This document shows positions 41,984 through 42,768 of a DNA stretch of 42,768 nucleotides, one piece after another. The DNA is taken from assembly GCA_016794445.1 (NCBI GenBank), contig JAEUKC010000104.1:1-42768 (forward strand), in the 5' to 3' direction. How positions within the stretch are numbered: the stretch's first letter is position 1; the number at the start of each line of letters is the position of its first letter. The notes beneath the pieces were generated by a model. It was not told where the DNA came from. It did not search any database and saw nothing but the letters and a program-made list of their open reading frames with translations. The translations under genes were made by a program, and so were the position numbers. Origin of the DNA: JADJMO01 sp016794445 (GTDB taxonomy: Bacteria; Myxococcota_A; Polyangia; Polyangiales; JADJMO01).

Positions 41984-42768
41984 GGTCGAGGTAGTCAGAA
42001 CGCTTCTTGGGTCGGATGAGTCCTCTGCTTGTCTTGCTCCTGTCGATGAGGCCCAAGACGATGGGGCCGAACGAGACCTCCCAGGAGCGATCCCCCCCGG
42101 GCCGACAATCGACGTAGTGGTGTTTGAGGGCGGTGCTGATGAACACCTTGCCTCGACCCACGGAGACCTCACCGTTGCGATCGACGGCGAGTTGCTCGCA
42201 GTCAAAGCGGTTCGGCCAAGGTCGCTCTTTGCTCTCGAACGAGCGGTGCGACACCGCATAGACGGACGCGGGGGGACGCTGTCCCAGCGCCTCGTGCGGG
42301 CGCTCTTGGTTGTACGTGCGGCGCCAGCGATCGAACGCCCGCTGTTGGGCCATGACGGTCTCCGCCGGCGGTGAGGCCGTCTCGCGCTTGAGCGTGAGGT
42401 GCATGCGCTCGTGCCTTCCGTTCTGCTGTGGCTTACCAGGCTCGATGCGCTCCGGAACGATGCCGAGGTCGATCCACCAGACGGACAGGGGGTCAGGCCT
42501 CCGGCGCCGGTGGAAGCGAAGGGTGGGCCGTTGTCGCTGCGAATGGCTGACGGGAGACCGAATTCGCGGAACGCCGACTCGAAGATGGGCCTGACGGAGG
42601 CCTCGTCGGGAGACTCGACGATCTCGCAGCGCAGCAGGTATCGGCTGTGAGCGTCCATGATCGTCAGTGGATGGCACCGCACGCCGTCGCGCGTCCGAAA
42701 GTGCCCCTTGAAGTCAACGCACCAGACGGCGTTGGGTGCCGTGCAGTGAGCGAAGGGCTTGGTGAAGG
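41961..42768 (-). pseudogene. IS481-family transposase, frameshifted and cut by the window edge
   Basis: The gene runs off the right edge. The frame from the edge reads PNAVWCVDFKGHF with first catalytic Asp at 42713-42715, then CHPLTIMDAHSRYLL and AIRSDNGPPFAS with the second Asp. At GAGGLT (near 42488-42492, a run of five G on the plus strand) the frame breaks. The alternate frame then continues LSVWWIDLGIVPERIEPGKPQQNGRHERMHLTLKRE with the catalytic Glu, TYNQERPHEALG and a C-terminus ending STMFPV. One base appears to be missing. The 5' part, and any left end, lie outside the window. Either the element is inactive or the frameshift is a sequencing error in a homopolymer. Confidence 0.85.

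Larger units (their letters stand above)
41939..42768 (-). mobile_element. Partial IS481-type insertion sequence
   Basis: It comprises the frameshifted DDE transposase and its 3' terminal repeats. The other terminus is beyond 42768. The site lies about 130 bp after the metalloprotease gene, which is not interrupted. Confidence 0.7.

Overview
The window is very GC-rich, densely coded DNA that reads as a chromosome segment of a myxobacterium-like deltaproteobacterium (Myxococcota, possibly Polyangia). This placement is an inference. It rests on an MglA-type Ras-like GTPase, several TolQ/TolR (ExbB/ExbD) motor genes, a minor-pilin/PilY1 operon, a fibro-slime protein, an FG-GAP repeat lipoprotein, and about ten predicted lipoproteins with Asp/Gly/Ser-rich linkers. 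I see no tRNA, rRNA or CRISPR array. One partial, frameshifted IS481-type element sits at the right edge.

Layout. 1-4.9 kb: an SH3/NlpC-P60 lipoprotein, a membrane-anchored beta-propeller-like protein, a fibro-slime lipoprotein and a class V aminotransferase. 4.9-8.2 kb (minus): an MglA-like GTPase with a long C-terminal extension, a Pro-rich partner, and a homocitrate/isopropylmalate synthase-like DRE-TIM enzyme. 8.3-14.9 kb: two divergent cassettes, each of one ExbB/TolQ gene followed by two different ExbD/TolR genes. The minus cassette continues into a single-TM protein and a CPBP intramembrane protease. 15-19.7 kb: cytochrome c lipoprotein, GNAT, PI-PLC-like lipoprotein, cupin, PPOX-like protein, AhpD-like protein and a divergent LysR regulator. 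19.8-28.2 kb: unknown lipoproteins, the Fe(II)-trafficking protein YggX, a RIC/YtfE-type hemerythrin without its usual Cys-Cys pair, TrpRS, a globin / hotdog protein / fatty-acid desaturase operon, and an orphan NMT1-type binding lipoprotein. 28.2-32.6 kb (minus): a four-gene operon with a lipoprotein, a MOSC protein, an FG-GAP lipoprotein and a secreted protein. 32.8-39.8 kb: fimT/gspH-like, pilV-like, pilW-like, pilX-like and pilY1-like genes whose stop and start codons overlap at every junction, preceded by a good sigma-54 promoter match. 39.9-41.8 kb: a small lipoprotein and an HExxH metalloprotease. 41.8-42.8 kb: insertion-sequence remnants.

How the genes fit together. Much of the window concerns the cell surface and energised machines: PMF-driven TolQR-type stators, pilus tip proteins, an MglA-like switch and secreted lipoproteins. 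A second theme is oxygen, iron and redox handling (YggX, hemerythrin, globin, desaturase, PPOX, AhpD, cytochrome c). The strongest candidate for an unusual system is the mirror-image pair of one-ExbB/two-ExbD cassettes. Each has the same order of two distinct ExbD types, like the AglRQS gliding motor of Myxococcus xanthus, and the pair is flanked by RNA hairpins and an intramembrane protease. All product names come from reading motifs by eye; no database search was run.
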